A stretch of 64,000 nt of DNA from positions 331,515-395,514 of the forward strand of contig NZ_MSYM01000018.1 of assembly GCF_001938565.1 (NCBI RefSeq). Reading direction: 5' to 3'. The notes under the pieces are model-generated. The model was not told the origin of the DNA. It worked only from the letters and a program-made list of their open reading frames with translations, and ran no database searches. The stretch comes from Rhodoferax antarcticus ANT.BR. GTDB lineage: Bacteria; Pseudomonadota; Gammaproteobacteria; Burkholderiales; Burkholderiaceae_C. Below, piece after piece: positions 25,075 to 33,502 of this stretch; within the stretch, counting starts at the first letter, position 1, and each line of letters opens with the position of its first letter. Both the position numbers and the translations under genes were made by a program.

Positions 25075-25953
25075 ATGCGCCCCCAAACCATCCAAATCTT
25101 CCTCCCCTTTGGCGACCCGCGCGGTATGCGTGTGGCCGAGATCACGACGCGCATTGTTCGAGTCATCGAAGTGCCGCGCAGCCAGTTGGCAGACTTCCTC
25201 AAGATGCCAGAGGCGTTGCAGGTGGGCGTGTATTTCTTGATGGGCGAACTGTCGGACGCCGGATTGCCGCGCGCCTACATCGGGCAGTCTGGCAACGTGG
25301 GCAACCGGCTGGTGCAGCACAACCACGGCAACGATCGCGGCAAAGACTTCTGGAACCGCGCGCTGGTCGTGATTTCGCTCACCAACAGCATGACGCAAAC
25401 GCACGCGCTGTTTCTGGAATGGTTTGCTATTGCTGAGGCCGCCAAAGCCGGGCGCTACAGCCTGGAAAACAGCAACACCGGTTCGCAACCCTACACACCT
25501 GCGCCTTTGCTGGCCGACTGCCACGAAATTCATGAAACCGCAGCCACCCTGCTGGCCACGCTGGGCCAACCCATTTTTGAGCCGCTGAGGAACGCAACCA
25601 CTGTTCCAAGTGAGAAAGAGCTGTTCTATTGCAAAGGCTCGGGTGCAGACGGCACTGGCGAATACACAACAGAAGGCTTTGTGGTGCTCAAAGGGTCGCG
25701 CGGGCGCGCTGAAAACGTGGCGTCCATTCAAGGCACGTCGAACGAGCGTCTGCGCGAACTATTGGTGAAAGAAGGCGTGATGACCGTACAAAACGGTTTG
25801 TACGTCTTTACCCGCGACCATCTTTTCCCAAGCCCCAGCACGGCCGCCATGGCGGTCATGGGGCGTTCTGCCAATGGTTGGGTGGAGTGGAAAGCCGCTA
25901 ACGGCAAAACACTGGACGAGGTGAAGCGGCAGTCGGTTACCGTGGCAGGCTGA
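25075..25953 (+). CDS. GIY-YIG nuclease with DUF4357, copy 2 (intact)
   Basis: The 292-residue protein has a GIY-YIG domain at about 48-175 (GVYFLMGELSDAGLPRAYIG, QSGNVGNRL, HALFLEWFAIAEA). A C-terminal DUF4357 follows (KGSRGRAENVASIQGTSNER, GRSANGWVEWKAANG). The family is probably a DNA endonuclease; its biological role is unknown. It forms a direct repeat with the disrupted copy at 20,370, enclosing three toxin-antitoxin modules. ATG 25,075 is used. Confidence 0.88.
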   Translation: MRPQTIQIFLPFGDPRGMRVAEITTRIVRVIEVPRSQLADFLKMPEALQVGVYFLMGELSDAGLPRAYIGQSGNVGNRLVQHNHGNDRGKDFWNRALVVISLTNSMTQTHALFLEWFAIAEAAKAGRYSLENSNTGSQPYTPAPLLADCHEIHETAATLLATLGQPIFEPLRNATTVPSEKELFYCKGSGADGTGEYTTEGFVVLKGSRGRAENVASIQGTSNERLRELLVKEGVMTVQNGLYVFTRDHLFPSPSTAAMAVMGRSANGWVEWKAANGKTLDEVKRQSVTVAG

Positions 25954-25971
25954 TAGTTACTACGCTTTTTA

Positions 25972-26015
25972 TAGCTGCTTGCGCATATTCTACGGGGGCT
26001 AGAGGCGAATTTGTT
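25972..26015 (+). repeat. 44-bp dispersed hairpin repeat, copy R8
   Basis: It begins 19 bp after the stop of GIY-YIG copy 2, matching R6 behind copy 1. Confidence 0.85.
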
Positions 26016-26093
26016 ATAAATAACTCATTAGAATCACTCTCCGGATAGTCAGTCAAAATCAAAACAAAAGATTGAAAAAGAAGAAGAAAAACC

Positions 26094-26435
26094 ATGACAA
26101 CACAAAGCAACACCCTGCCAGTGGTCATCAAAGCAGCCCAAGCGCCGCAAATACTTGGCAGCCGCATTCTTGAAGTTCGTGGTCAGCGCGTGCGGCTGGA
26201 CTCCGACTTGGCGGATCTCTATGAGGTGGACACCAAGCGGCTCAACGAGCAAGTCAAGCGCAATGCGGAGCGCTTTCCGGCCGATTTCATGTTCCAACTG
26301 TCATCCGAAGAGTTTGCAGACTTGAAGTCGCAATTTGCGACTTCAAGTTGGGGCGGTTGGCGAACGCGGCCCTATGCGTTCACCGAGCATGGGGCCATCA
26401 TGGCCGCCAGCACCACAAAGACACACAAAAGTTGA
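26094..26435 (+). pseudogene. Truncated ORF6N-domain gene
   Basis: It encodes the ORF6N N-terminus (GSRILEVRGQRVRLDSDLAD, KRLNEQVKRNAERFPADFMF, YAFTEHGAIMAAS) and then ends abruptly after about 105 residues, where the 2929 paralogue has a further 110. The 113-residue product may still fold as a DNA-binding domain. It lies just upstream of the MmeI-like gene, as the other ORF6N lies upstream of a nuclease gene. Confidence 0.75.
26320..26348. repeat. Perfect coding palindrome in the second ORF6N gene
   Basis: Arms ACTTGAAGTCGCAA and TTGCGACTTCAAGT flank a single T. It occupies the codons homologous to the 3127-3153 palindrome, but with different outer bases on both arms. Confidence 0.9.
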
Positions 26436-26442
26436 TTGCACC

Positions 26443-29400
26443 ATGCCCATCTCCTGGAACGAAATCAAATCCCGCGCGCACGCGTTCAGCCGCACCTGGG
26501 TTGACGCGGCCAATGAAGACAGCCAGGGCAAGCCGTTCTGGATCGACTTCTTCGAAATCTTCGGCATCACCAACAAGCGCGTGGCCACCTTTGAGCACGC
26601 CGTCAAAAAGCTGCTGGGGGAGAAAGCCCGCGTAGACGGCTTTGTTGACCTGTTCTGGCCCGGCATGCTTCTGGTGGAGCAAAAGTCGCGCGGCAAAAAT
26701 CTGGACGCCGCGTTGACACAGGCGCTGTCTTACTTTCCCGGCATTGCCGAGCGCGACCTGCCGCAGATCATCATCGTGTGCGACTTTGCCCGGTTTCGGG
26801 TGCACCGCCTGGCAACCGGCGAAACGGTTGAATTCGCGCTCAAAGACCTGCACAAGCACATCAAGATTTTTGGTTTTGTGGCGGGATACAAAGCGCTTGA
26901 AATCAAGCCGCAAGACCCGGTCAACATCAAGGCCGCCTTCGCACTAGGCCGCCTGCACGACGCACTCAAGGCCAGCGGCTACACCGACCACCCGCTCGAA
27001 GTGCTGTTGGTGCGCCTGCTGTTTTGCCTGTTTGCCGACGACACCGGCATCTTTCAACCGGCACAGGCGTTTCGCGCTTTTATTGAGGAGCGCACCGCCA
27101 CCGACGGCTCCGACCTGGGTTCGCGGCTGGGGCAACTGTTTCAGATACTGAACACCGCCGACGGCGCGGGCAGCGTTGGCAACCATGAGAACAAACGCAG
27201 CAAGGCACTCGACGAGCAAGTGGCTGCCTTCCCGTATGTGAACGGCAAGCTGTTTGACGAGCCGCTGCCCATGGCCGACTTCAGCGCCGCCATGCGCGAG
27301 GCGCTGCTGGACGCCTGCGCGCTCGACTGGTCGGCCATCAGCCCGGCCATTTTCGGCAGCCTGTTTCAGAGCATCATGGACGACAAGGCGCGGCGCAACC
27401 TGGGCGCGCATTACACGTCGGAGGAAAACATCCTCAAGCTGATCAAGCCGCTGTTTCTGGACGAGTTGTGGGCCGAATTTGGCAAGGTCAAGAGCAACAA
27501 AAACCGGCTGTTTGAGTTTCACAAAAAGCTGCGCACGCTCACGTTTTTTGACCCGGCCTGCGGCTGCGGGAATTTTCTGGTGATCAGCTACCGCGAGCTG
27601 CGTCTGCTGGAGCTGGAGGTGCTGCGCGCCAGCAACACCGCTGGTCAGTTGTCGGTGGACGTGCACCAGCTCATTGGCGTCAATGTTGATCAGTTTTATG
27701 GCATTGAGATTGAAGAGTTCCCAGCCCAGATTGCACAGGTCGCCCTGTGGCTGATGGACCACCAGATGAATCTGCGGGTGAGCGAGGAGTTTGGTTTGTA
27801 CTTTGCCCGCATTCCGCTGCGCACCACGCCGCATGTGGTTCATGGGAATGCTTTGCGGCTGGATTGGAATGAGGTGTTGCCGGTGGAGAGGTGCAGTTAT
27901 GTGCTGGGGAATCCGCCGTTTATCGGAAAGAAAGAACAGTCGGTAGCGCAAAAGGCAGACTTTGCCCCGGTCATGACCGCCGTCCATGGGGCTGGGGTTT
28001 TGGACTTCGTTTCTGCCTGGTATGTAAAGGCAACGCAATATGTTCGTGGCGACGCTCCGGCGCGAGCGCGGCAGATGCCGGGGGCTCATACGCTTCGCTT
28101 TTTGAAATCGCCCCCAACATCCGCCCCGCCCACGCCTCACTGGACGGATGAGGCGCAGGCAAATGGGGGTCAGATTCCAATTTCGGGCACAAACGCAGGC
28201 AAAACCACAGTCGCCACCACGAATTTGGGCTCTGACCCCTATTTGCCGGACCACATCCCCATCACGCGCTGCGCCTTTGTTTCAACCAACAGCATCACGC
28301 AGGGCGAACAGGTGGGCGTGTTGTGGGGCTGGATGCTGGCGCAGCACATGCACATCCACTTTGCCCACCGCACCTTCAGCTGGAGCAACGAGGCTTCCGG
28401 CAAAGCCGCCGTGCACTGCGTGATCATCGGTTTTGGCTTGGAAGACCGGCCCGGCAAGATGATTTACGAGTACGACGACGTTCGAGGCAAGCCACATGCA
28501 GTGACAGTTGGCAACATCTCGCCCTATCTGACCGACACGCCATCAGTGGTCGTTTGCAAACGAGCCACCCCAATCTGTCCGGCGCCGGAAATCGTCTTTG
28601 GCAGCAAAGCAGTTGATTTTGGCCATTTCATCTTGGAAGAGGCCGAGCTAGACGGATTCCTCAAGAAGGAGCCACAGGCAAAGCCGTATATCCGCGAGTA
28701 CATCGGTGGCGAAGAATTTCTTAACGGTACCAAGCGCTTTTGTTTGTGGCTTAAAGACATTCCGCCCGGCCAACTCCGCGCGATGCCAGAGGTCTTAAAG
28801 CGCGTTGAAGCTGTCAAGGCTGAACGCTTGAAAAGCGTCAAGGCACCCACCCGCGAACTCGCAAAAACGCCATCTGAGTTTGGTGAAAACCGCCAGCCTT
28901 CAACACCCTATTTACTCATCCCCAAGGTCAGCTCGGAAAACCGCGACTACGTGCCGCTGGGTTTTTTCGGGCCCGAAGTCATCATCAACCCATCCGTATT
29001 GGTGGTACCGCAAGCAGGTTTGCTGGAGTTGGGTGTTCTGCAGTCTGCTATGCATATGGCCTGGATGAGAGCGACCGCAGGACGAATGAAGAGCGACTAT
29101 CAGTACTCTGCCCAAATCGTCTACAACAACTTCCCCTGGCCCGATCTCCCAAAAACTTCAGAGCAAAATCAGCCTCCAGCCCCCGTCCATAAAGCGCAGG
29201 CAGCTATCGAAACAGCAGCACAAGCCGTGCTCGATGCCCGCGCCCAGTTCCAGACCGGCGAGCATCCCGCCTCGCTGGCCGATCTGTACGACCCGCTCAC
29301 CATGCCGTCGGTCTTGCTCAAAGCCCACCAAAAACTCGACGCCGCCGTGGACGCGGCCTACGCCTCAAGCGGCGGCAAAAAGACCTGGAAGAGCGACGCC

Positions 29401-29532
29401 GAGCGCGTGGCTTATCTGTTTGAGCTGTACCAGCGCTACACCAGCCTGCTGCCTGTCACCGCGGCAAAGCCGAAGCGAAAATCCAAAAACGTCATTAGAA
29501 ATAGGGAGAAAAATGAATGGCCAAGTTTCTAA
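26443..29532 (+). CDS. MmeI-like type IIL restriction-modification enzyme (nuclease-methyltransferase fusion)
   Basis: This 1029-residue protein matches the MmeI family, in which one chain cuts and methylates DNA. The N-terminal nuclease shows D69 and E79-Q-K81 in VDLFWPGMLLVEQKSRG, close to the MmeI D70/E80/K82 set. A helical spacer follows. The methyltransferase has motif I DPACGCGNFL near 369 and motif IV GNPPFIGK near 488. A target-recognition region and a helical C-terminus complete it. About 65-70 extra residues at 530-600 come from an inserted repeat (28,160-28,245 and flanks) that keeps the frame. It overlaps the next gene by 16 bp. Confidence 0.88.
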   Translation: MPISWNEIKSRAHAFSRTWVDAANEDSQGKPFWIDFFEIFGITNKRVATFEHAVKKLLGEKARVDGFVDLFWPGMLLVEQKSRGKNLDAALTQALSYFPGIAERDLPQIIIVCDFARFRVHRLATGETVEFALKDLHKHIKIFGFVAGYKALEIKPQDPVNIKAAFALGRLHDALKASGYTDHPLEVLLVRLLFCLFADDTGIFQPAQAFRAFIEERTATDGSDLGSRLGQLFQILNTADGAGSVGNHENKRSKALDEQVAAFPYVNGKLFDEPLPMADFSAAMREALLDACALDWSAISPAIFGSLFQSIMDDKARRNLGAHYTSEENILKLIKPLFLDELWAEFGKVKSNKNRLFEFHKKLRTLTFFDPACGCGNFLVISYRELRLLELEVLRASNTAGQLSVDVHQLIGVNVDQFYGIEIEEFPAQIAQVALWLMDHQMNLRVSEEFGLYFARIPLRTTPHVVHGNALRLDWNEVLPVERCSYVLGNPPFIGKKEQSVAQKADFAPVMTAVHGAGVLDFVSAWYVKATQYVRGDAPARARQMPGAHTLRFLKSPPTSAPPTPHWTDEAQANGGQIPISGTNAGKTTVATTNLGSDPYLPDHIPITRCAFVSTNSITQGEQVGVLWGWMLAQHMHIHFAHRTFSWSNEASGKAAVHCVIIGFGLEDRPGKMIYEYDDVRGKPHAVTVGNISPYLTDTPSVVVCKRATPICPAPEIVFGSKAVDFGHFILEEAELDGFLKKEPQAKPYIREYIGGEEFLNGTKRFCLWLKDIPPGQLRAMPEVLKRVEAVKAERLKSVKAPTRELAKTPSEFGENRQPSTPYLLIPKVSSENRDYVPLGFFGPEVIINPSVLVVPQAGLLELGVLQSAMHMAWMRATAGRMKSDYQYSAQIVYNNFPWPDLPKTSEQNQPPAPVHKAQAAIETAAQAVLDARAQFQTGEHPASLADLYDPLTMPSVLLKAHQKLDAAVDAAYASSGGKKTWKSDAERVAYLFELYQRYTSLLPVTAAKPKRKSKNVIRNREKNEWPSF
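28160..28245. repeat. REP-like element with inverted ends inside the MmeI-like gene
   Basis: The ends CAAATGGGGGTCAGATTCC and (reverse complement of right) CAAATAGGGGTCAGAGCCC form imperfect inverted repeats. The GGGGTCAGA core is typical of REP-type sequences known to me. The 86 bp are read in frame within a longer non-conserved insert of about 200 bp. Confidence 0.7.
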
Positions 29533-30266
29533 CCACCACCGGCACCAACTACCACCTTGAGGAATTGATCAAAGGCGCCTCAGACCGCTTGATCTTGATC
29601 AGCCCATTCCTCAAACTCAATGACCGCATGAAAGAGCTTCTGGCGGACAAGAACCGCCTGAAGATTGACGTGCGCATCGTCTACGGCAAGAGTGAATTGC
29701 AGCCGCAAGAAATTGAATGGTTGCGCGGCCTGACCTACATCCGCACCAGTTTTTGCAAGAACCTGCACGCCAAGTGCTACATGAACGAAGAGATGTGCAT
29801 CGTGACCAGCCTGAACCTGTATGAGTTCAGCCAGGTCAACAATAACGAGATGGGCATCCTGATTCAGCGCAGCGAAGACGGCCAGTTGTACAAGGACGCT
29901 TATGAAGAGGCGCAGCGCATCATCCGCATCAGTGATGAGGTGCGCATTTCTCTGGAGCGCGTGACCAGCGAGACGGCCCCCGCCAACAAAGATGATGACA
30001 AGGGAACGGAACACACCAGCGCAACAGCAACCGCGACCGCCACAGCCCCCGCGACCTCGGACAAGCTGACAACCTCCAAAATGGGGCAACGGCTGGGTTT
30101 CAAGACGGCACAGTTTTTGGAGCGCGCCACTGAGTTGGGTTATCTGGTGGCCGATGCCGACAAACACAGCATCACGCCAAAAGGGGAACAAGCTGGCGTG
30201 GAGTTTGTTGCCAAGTCACGCTTTGGCCCGTACTTTTTGTGGCCGCAGGATTTTCAGTTGGTGTGA
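29517..30266 (+). CDS. PLD-like domain protein linked to the MmeI-like enzyme
   Basis: The 249-residue protein has a single phospholipase-D-type HxK motif, NLHAKCYMNEE (about residue 82), followed by TSLNLYEFSQVNNNEMGI. These proteins are often nucleases that act as dimers. A low-complexity linker (TATATATAPATS) leads to a winged-helix-like C-terminus (MGQRLGFKTAQFLERATELG). Overlap with the restriction-modification gene suggests one operon and a helper nuclease role; the role is inferred. Confidence 0.8.
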   Translation: MAKFLTTTGTNYHLEELIKGASDRLILISPFLKLNDRMKELLADKNRLKIDVRIVYGKSELQPQEIEWLRGLTYIRTSFCKNLHAKCYMNEEMCIVTSLNLYEFSQVNNNEMGILIQRSEDGQLYKDAYEEAQRIIRISDEVRISLERVTSETAPANKDDDKGTEHTSATATATATAPATSDKLTTSKMGQRLGFKTAQFLERATELGYLVADADKHSITPKGEQAGVEFVAKSRFGPYFLWPQDFQLV

Positions 30267-30275
30267 TCAGCAGCC

Positions 30276-30872
30276 ATGCCCAACGCATCAAAACCAGCAC
30301 CTCGCGTCGTGATCTTTGCCGGCCCCAATGGCGCAGGCAAATCCACATATGCAGATGCCATTCTTGCAGCGCTGGGCATCAAGACCTTCGTCAACGCCGA
30401 TTACATTGCGCGCGGCCTGTCAGGCCGTAATACAGATGCGGTGGCATTTGAGGCTGGGCGCATCATGCTCAATCGTTTACATCAGTTGGGGGAGGCCAAA
30501 GCTGATTTCGCTTTTGAATCAACGCTTTCGAGCCGGACATTTGCTGCGTTTATCACCAAGCTGAAGCAACAGGGCTATGCGATCGTCATCTACTACTTTT
30601 CATTGGCCAATGCCCAATTGGCCATTCGACGTGTCAAGCTGCGGGTGTCACTTGGCGGTCATGATGTGCCTACGGATGTCGTTCGGCGGCGATTTGCCCG
30701 AAGTCTGAACAACTTCTTTAACCTTTACATGCCGCTGGCCGATGAATGGACCCTGTTTGATAATTCCGCGCTACCCCATGCGCGCACAGTCGCCGCAAAG
30801 CTCAATGACAAACTCACTGTGACGGAAACCGCAACATGGCACAAACTGCAAAAACCAAGCCCAATAGGCTAA
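30276..30872 (+). CDS. Zeta-toxin-like P-loop kinase
   Basis: The 198-residue protein has Walker A FAGPNGAGKSTYAD at 14-27, then FVNADYIARGLSG and ADFAFESTLSS, the pattern of zeta-toxin/UDP-GlcNAc-kinase-like proteins. It begins 10 bp after the PLD gene stop, and a small basic ORF overlaps its end. No epsilon antitoxin is recognisable. It could be a toxin or a simple nucleotide kinase. Confidence 0.82.
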   Translation: MPNASKPAPRVVIFAGPNGAGKSTYADAILAALGIKTFVNADYIARGLSGRNTDAVAFEAGRIMLNRLHQLGEAKADFAFESTLSSRTFAAFITKLKQQGYAIVIYYFSLANAQLAIRRVKLRVSLGGHDVPTDVVRRRFARSLNNFFNLYMPLADEWTLFDNSALPHARTVAAKLNDKLTVTETATWHKLQKPSPIG

Positions 30873-31006
30873 CGCCCTCCCCCAAGGCCCTGCAAAAAGC
30901 TTTAGAACAGTCTGCCAAACAAGCTCAACGCCTGGCCGATGCCTTTGGTGTTGTGGTGCCGACCATCAAGCCGAAAACAACCCACAGCGCCCGCGCAACA
31001 AGTTGA
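30836..31006 (+). CDS. Small basic protein overlapping the zeta-like gene
   Basis: This 56-residue ORF, MAQTAKTKPNRLTPSPKALQ onward with a helical KALEQSAKQAQRLADAFG, starts 37 bp before the kinase stop. It could be a partner of the kinase, but I do not recognise the family. Confidence 0.5.
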   Translation: MAQTAKTKPNRLTPSPKALQKALEQSAKQAQRLADAFGVVVPTIKPKTTHSARATS

Positions 31007-31014
31007 CGGCTGTG

Positions 31015-31788
31015 CTATCCCGCTTTGGCCGAAGTTGCCTTGCAGCGCACATGCAAATGCACGTTGGTTGAGCCGTCACCGATAGGAACTTCCTTAATTT
31101 CCAAGTAGTCCTGCTTACGCATCAGCTTGCCCAGTTGGGCAAAGCCGTAGTTACGCGGGTCAAACGACGGGTTATTTTTGTTCATTTGGCTACCAACCGG
31201 CCCCAATGGTGCCCAACCATCATCCCGTGCCACTGCATCCACTGCCGTTTCGATCATAGGTCGCAGTGCTGGCAGCTCAGCAGTCTCCACGACTGGCTTC
31301 GCGTTCGTTGAGGCGGGCATCGCTTCTGCTTTAGGCTCTTGCGGCTTGGTACGCAAAATTTCCGTGTAGATGAACTTGTCACATGCCGCCACAAAAGGCT
31401 CGGGTGTTTTGCGCTCGCCAAAGCCATACACCAACAGCCCTGCCTCGCGGATGCGGGTGGCCAGGCGGGTGAAATCGCTGTCGCTGCTGACTAGGCAAAA
31501 GCCGTCGACCGCGTTGTCGTGCAGCACGTCCATGGCGTCAATGATGAGCGCGGAGTCGGTGGCGTTTTTGCCGGTGGTGTAGCTGAACTGCTGGATGGGC
31601 TGAATCGCCATTTTGTGCAACACGTCTTTCCAACCCCTGAGGTTGGTTGTGGTCCAGTCGCCATAGGCGCGCTTGATGGTGGCCGTGCCGTAGCGCGAAA
31701 CCTCGGCCAACAGCTCTTGGATGACTGCCGCCTGTGCGTTGTCGGCGTCGATCAAGACGGCGAGTTTTGGGTTGGTGTTGGCTGCCAT
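31015..31788 (-). CDS. NYN-domain RNase with OST-HTH/LOTUS domain
   Basis: The 257-residue protein begins with a NYN (LabA/PIN-like) domain, LAVLIDADNAQAAVIQELLA and DGFCLVSSDSDFTRLATRIR, whose Asp residues form the expected metal site. The C-terminal 75 residues (DPRNYGFAQLGKLMRKQDYL) match OST-HTH. Members are thought to process RNA. It converges on the zeta-like operon and is divergent from the DUF924 gene. Confidence 0.88.
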   Translation of the reverse strand: MAANTNPKLAVLIDADNAQAAVIQELLAEVSRYGTATIKRAYGDWTTTNLRGWKDVLHKMAIQPIQQFSYTTGKNATDSALIIDAMDVLHDNAVDGFCLVSSDSDFTRLATRIREAGLLVYGFGERKTPEPFVAACDKFIYTEILRTKPQEPKAEAMPASTNAKPVVETAELPALRPMIETAVDAVARDDGWAPLGPVGSQMNKNNPSFDPRNYGFAQLGKLMRKQDYLEIKEVPIGDGSTNVHLHVRCKATSAKAG

Positions 31789-31841
31789 GGTGTGTGAAAT
31801 TTGTGTTTGACGGGATGTTACAGCGCGTTATCCTCAACACC

Positions 31842-32381
31842 ATGCAACCCACCAACATCCTCCACTTCTGGTTCAACGACCTAACCCCCAAGCAGCACTT
31901 CGTCAAAGACGCCGCGCTGGACGACACCATCCGCACGCGCTTCTGTACCACGCTGGAGGCTGCAGCACGCTGCGAGTTGTCTGCCTGGCGCGCCACGCCC
32001 GCGGGGCGGCTGGCAGAGATCGTGGTGTTAGACCAGTTCTCGCGCAATGTGTACCGCGACACGCCGCGTGCCTTTGCGCAGGACGCGATGGCGCTGGCGC
32101 TGGCGCAAGAGCTGGTGGCCAGCGGGCAAGATCGCAGTCTGCCGCTGGCGCAGCGTCCTTTTGTCTACCTGCCCTATATGCACAGCGAGTCCGCGCTGAT
32201 ACATACACAAGCAGTTGCGCTGTTTTCTCAAGCAGGCCTGGAAGACAACTTGCGTTTTGAGCTGCACCACAAAGAGATGATCGACCGCTTTGGCCGCTAC
32301 CCGCACCGCAACGCCATGCTGGGCCGCACCTCCAGCGCCGAAGAGCTGGTTTTCCTGAGCGAGCCAGGGCCTTCGTATTAG
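31842..32381 (+). CDS. DUF924 family protein
   Basis: The 179-residue helical protein carries ILHFWFNDLTPKQHFVKDAA, IVVLDQFSRNVYRDTPRAFA and FVYLPYMHSESALIHTQAV, all hallmarks of DUF924. The fold is TPR-like; no reaction is established. ATG 31,842 is used. Confidence 0.9.
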   Translation: MQPTNILHFWFNDLTPKQHFVKDAALDDTIRTRFCTTLEAAARCELSAWRATPAGRLAEIVVLDQFSRNVYRDTPRAFAQDAMALALAQELVASGQDRSLPLAQRPFVYLPYMHSESALIHTQAVALFSQAGLEDNLRFELHHKEMIDRFGRYPHRNAMLGRTSSAEELVFLSEPGPSY

Positions 32382-32411
32382 CTTGGTACCTTGAAATTGC
32401 TGCGTATTTTG

Positions 32412-32455
32412 TAGCTACTAGCGCTTATTACTTAAGGGCTAGAGGCCAATTTAGC
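32412..32455 (+). repeat. 44-bp dispersed hairpin repeat, copy R9
   Basis: This well-preserved copy shows the hairpin clearly: CTAGCGCTTA pairs with TAAGGGCTAG around a 4-base loop. It starts 31 bp after the DUF924 stop. Confidence 0.9.
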
Positions 32456-32517
32456 TAAAAAATGATGAGGGCCACACCAGCGATTAGATGCGGGTGTAGC
32501 CCATCAGTAAAGGTGAG

Positions 32518-32547
32518 AAATCGGGCCAGCTTGGACTGACCCGATTT
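32518..32547 (-). terminator. Hairpin terminator after the outer-membrane protein gene
   Basis: AAATCGGG and CCCGATTT form an 8-bp stem just past the stop on the minus strand, followed by a T-containing run. A weak intrinsic terminator is likely. Confidence 0.5.
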
Positions 32548-32552
32548 ACCCA

Positions 32553-33173
32553 TCAATAGCTGTAACGCACACCCAAGGTGGCCAGACTCACGCGGTCTTT
32601 GTTGCCGCCGGCAAACCGCAGCTTGTGTGATTCAACTTGCACCACCGCAGACCACTTCGGGGTGAAGGCGTATTCCGCGCCAATACCGTAGGACAGATCA
32701 AACCCGTTGTCCGAACCGGTTGCGATTCCTGAGAGCGGGTTAGCAGTGGTGTCGGTATCACTGTAGGTGGTGCCAATCTTGCCCAACAAGTTGAATTGAG
32801 GCGACAACGGGAATTTACCCACCAAGCTCAGGTTGATGCCACGGGCCTTGGTCCTGCCGCCAGCGCGGTCGATGCTGCCAAAGTCGGTGTAGCCAATTTC
32901 CATGCCCAGGTTGTCATTGAAATAGCTGCCAATGTGGGCGCTGTAGGAGGTGTCGCCGTCATCCGAGGTGAAGGGAAGAAGGCCGTTGCCCACGGAAAAG
33001 TCGGATTGACCGGCATTCAGGTCAAAGTAGCTGCCGCCCGCGCCGTACGAAAAGCCGGTGTTCGCGCGGGCGTTGGTGTTTGTCGTGGTGCTTTGGGCTT
33101 GTGCCACACCCGCCAGGGCGAAAGATGCTGCCACAGCCAACAGGCTGGCCGTGTTACGAAATGATTTTTTCAT
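32553..33173 (-). CDS. Outer-membrane beta-barrel protein (OmpA/OmpW-like porin family)
   Basis: The 206-residue protein has a signal peptide MKKSFRNTASLLAVAASFAL...AQA (cleavage near 27). Alternating beta strands follow (GMEIGYTDFGSI, FNLLGKIGTTYSD) and it ends in an aromatic-terminated strand, VRYSY, needed for barrel assembly. A structural or minor porin role is inferred. Confidence 0.85.
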   Translation of the reverse strand: MKKSFRNTASLLAVAASFALAGVAQAQSTTTNTNARANTGFSYGAGGSYFDLNAGQSDFSVGNGLLPFTSDDGDTSYSAHIGSYFNDNLGMEIGYTDFGSIDRAGGRTKARGINLSLVGKFPLSPQFNLLGKIGTTYSDTDTTANPLSGIATGSDNGFDLSYGIGAEYAFTPKWSAVVQVESHKLRFAGGNKDRVSLATLGVRYSY

Positions 33174-33350
33174 TAAAGGTCCTTTGCGTTACGTGATTAC
33201 CACGGCTCAACGCCATGGCAGGGCGTCACAAACAAAGACTTGTTTGCAAACGTCTGATAAGCATAAGGTGCGCCCTAAAAGAGGTCTGTTCGTTTGCACA
33301 CTTAACACCCACCATGCACGCCTTGGGCATCAAATTTGCTGCGTATTTTG

Positions 33351-33394
33351 TAGCAACTTGCGCTTATTCTATAAGGGCTAGAGGTCAATTTCTT
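33351..33394 (+). repeat. 44-bp dispersed hairpin repeat, copy R10
   Basis: It lies between the outer-membrane protein gene and the old-yellow-enzyme gene, about 108 bp before the latter's ATG. The rest of this 330-bp gap shows no gene. Confidence 0.85.
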
Positions 33395-33502
33395 ATATAT
33401 TTTTCACGCAAGTGTCTAGCGCAAAAAGCATTTACCGGGCATGCCACGTGAATCCGCTGAGGTGCTATGGTTCGCTCTTTTCTACCCACCGGACACTTAC
33501 CC

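Noticed and set aside
26944..28254. 436-codon minus-strand frame opposite the MmeI-like gene
   Set aside because: The plus-strand protein has clear motifs through the whole span, and the reverse frame shows the usual antisense composition.
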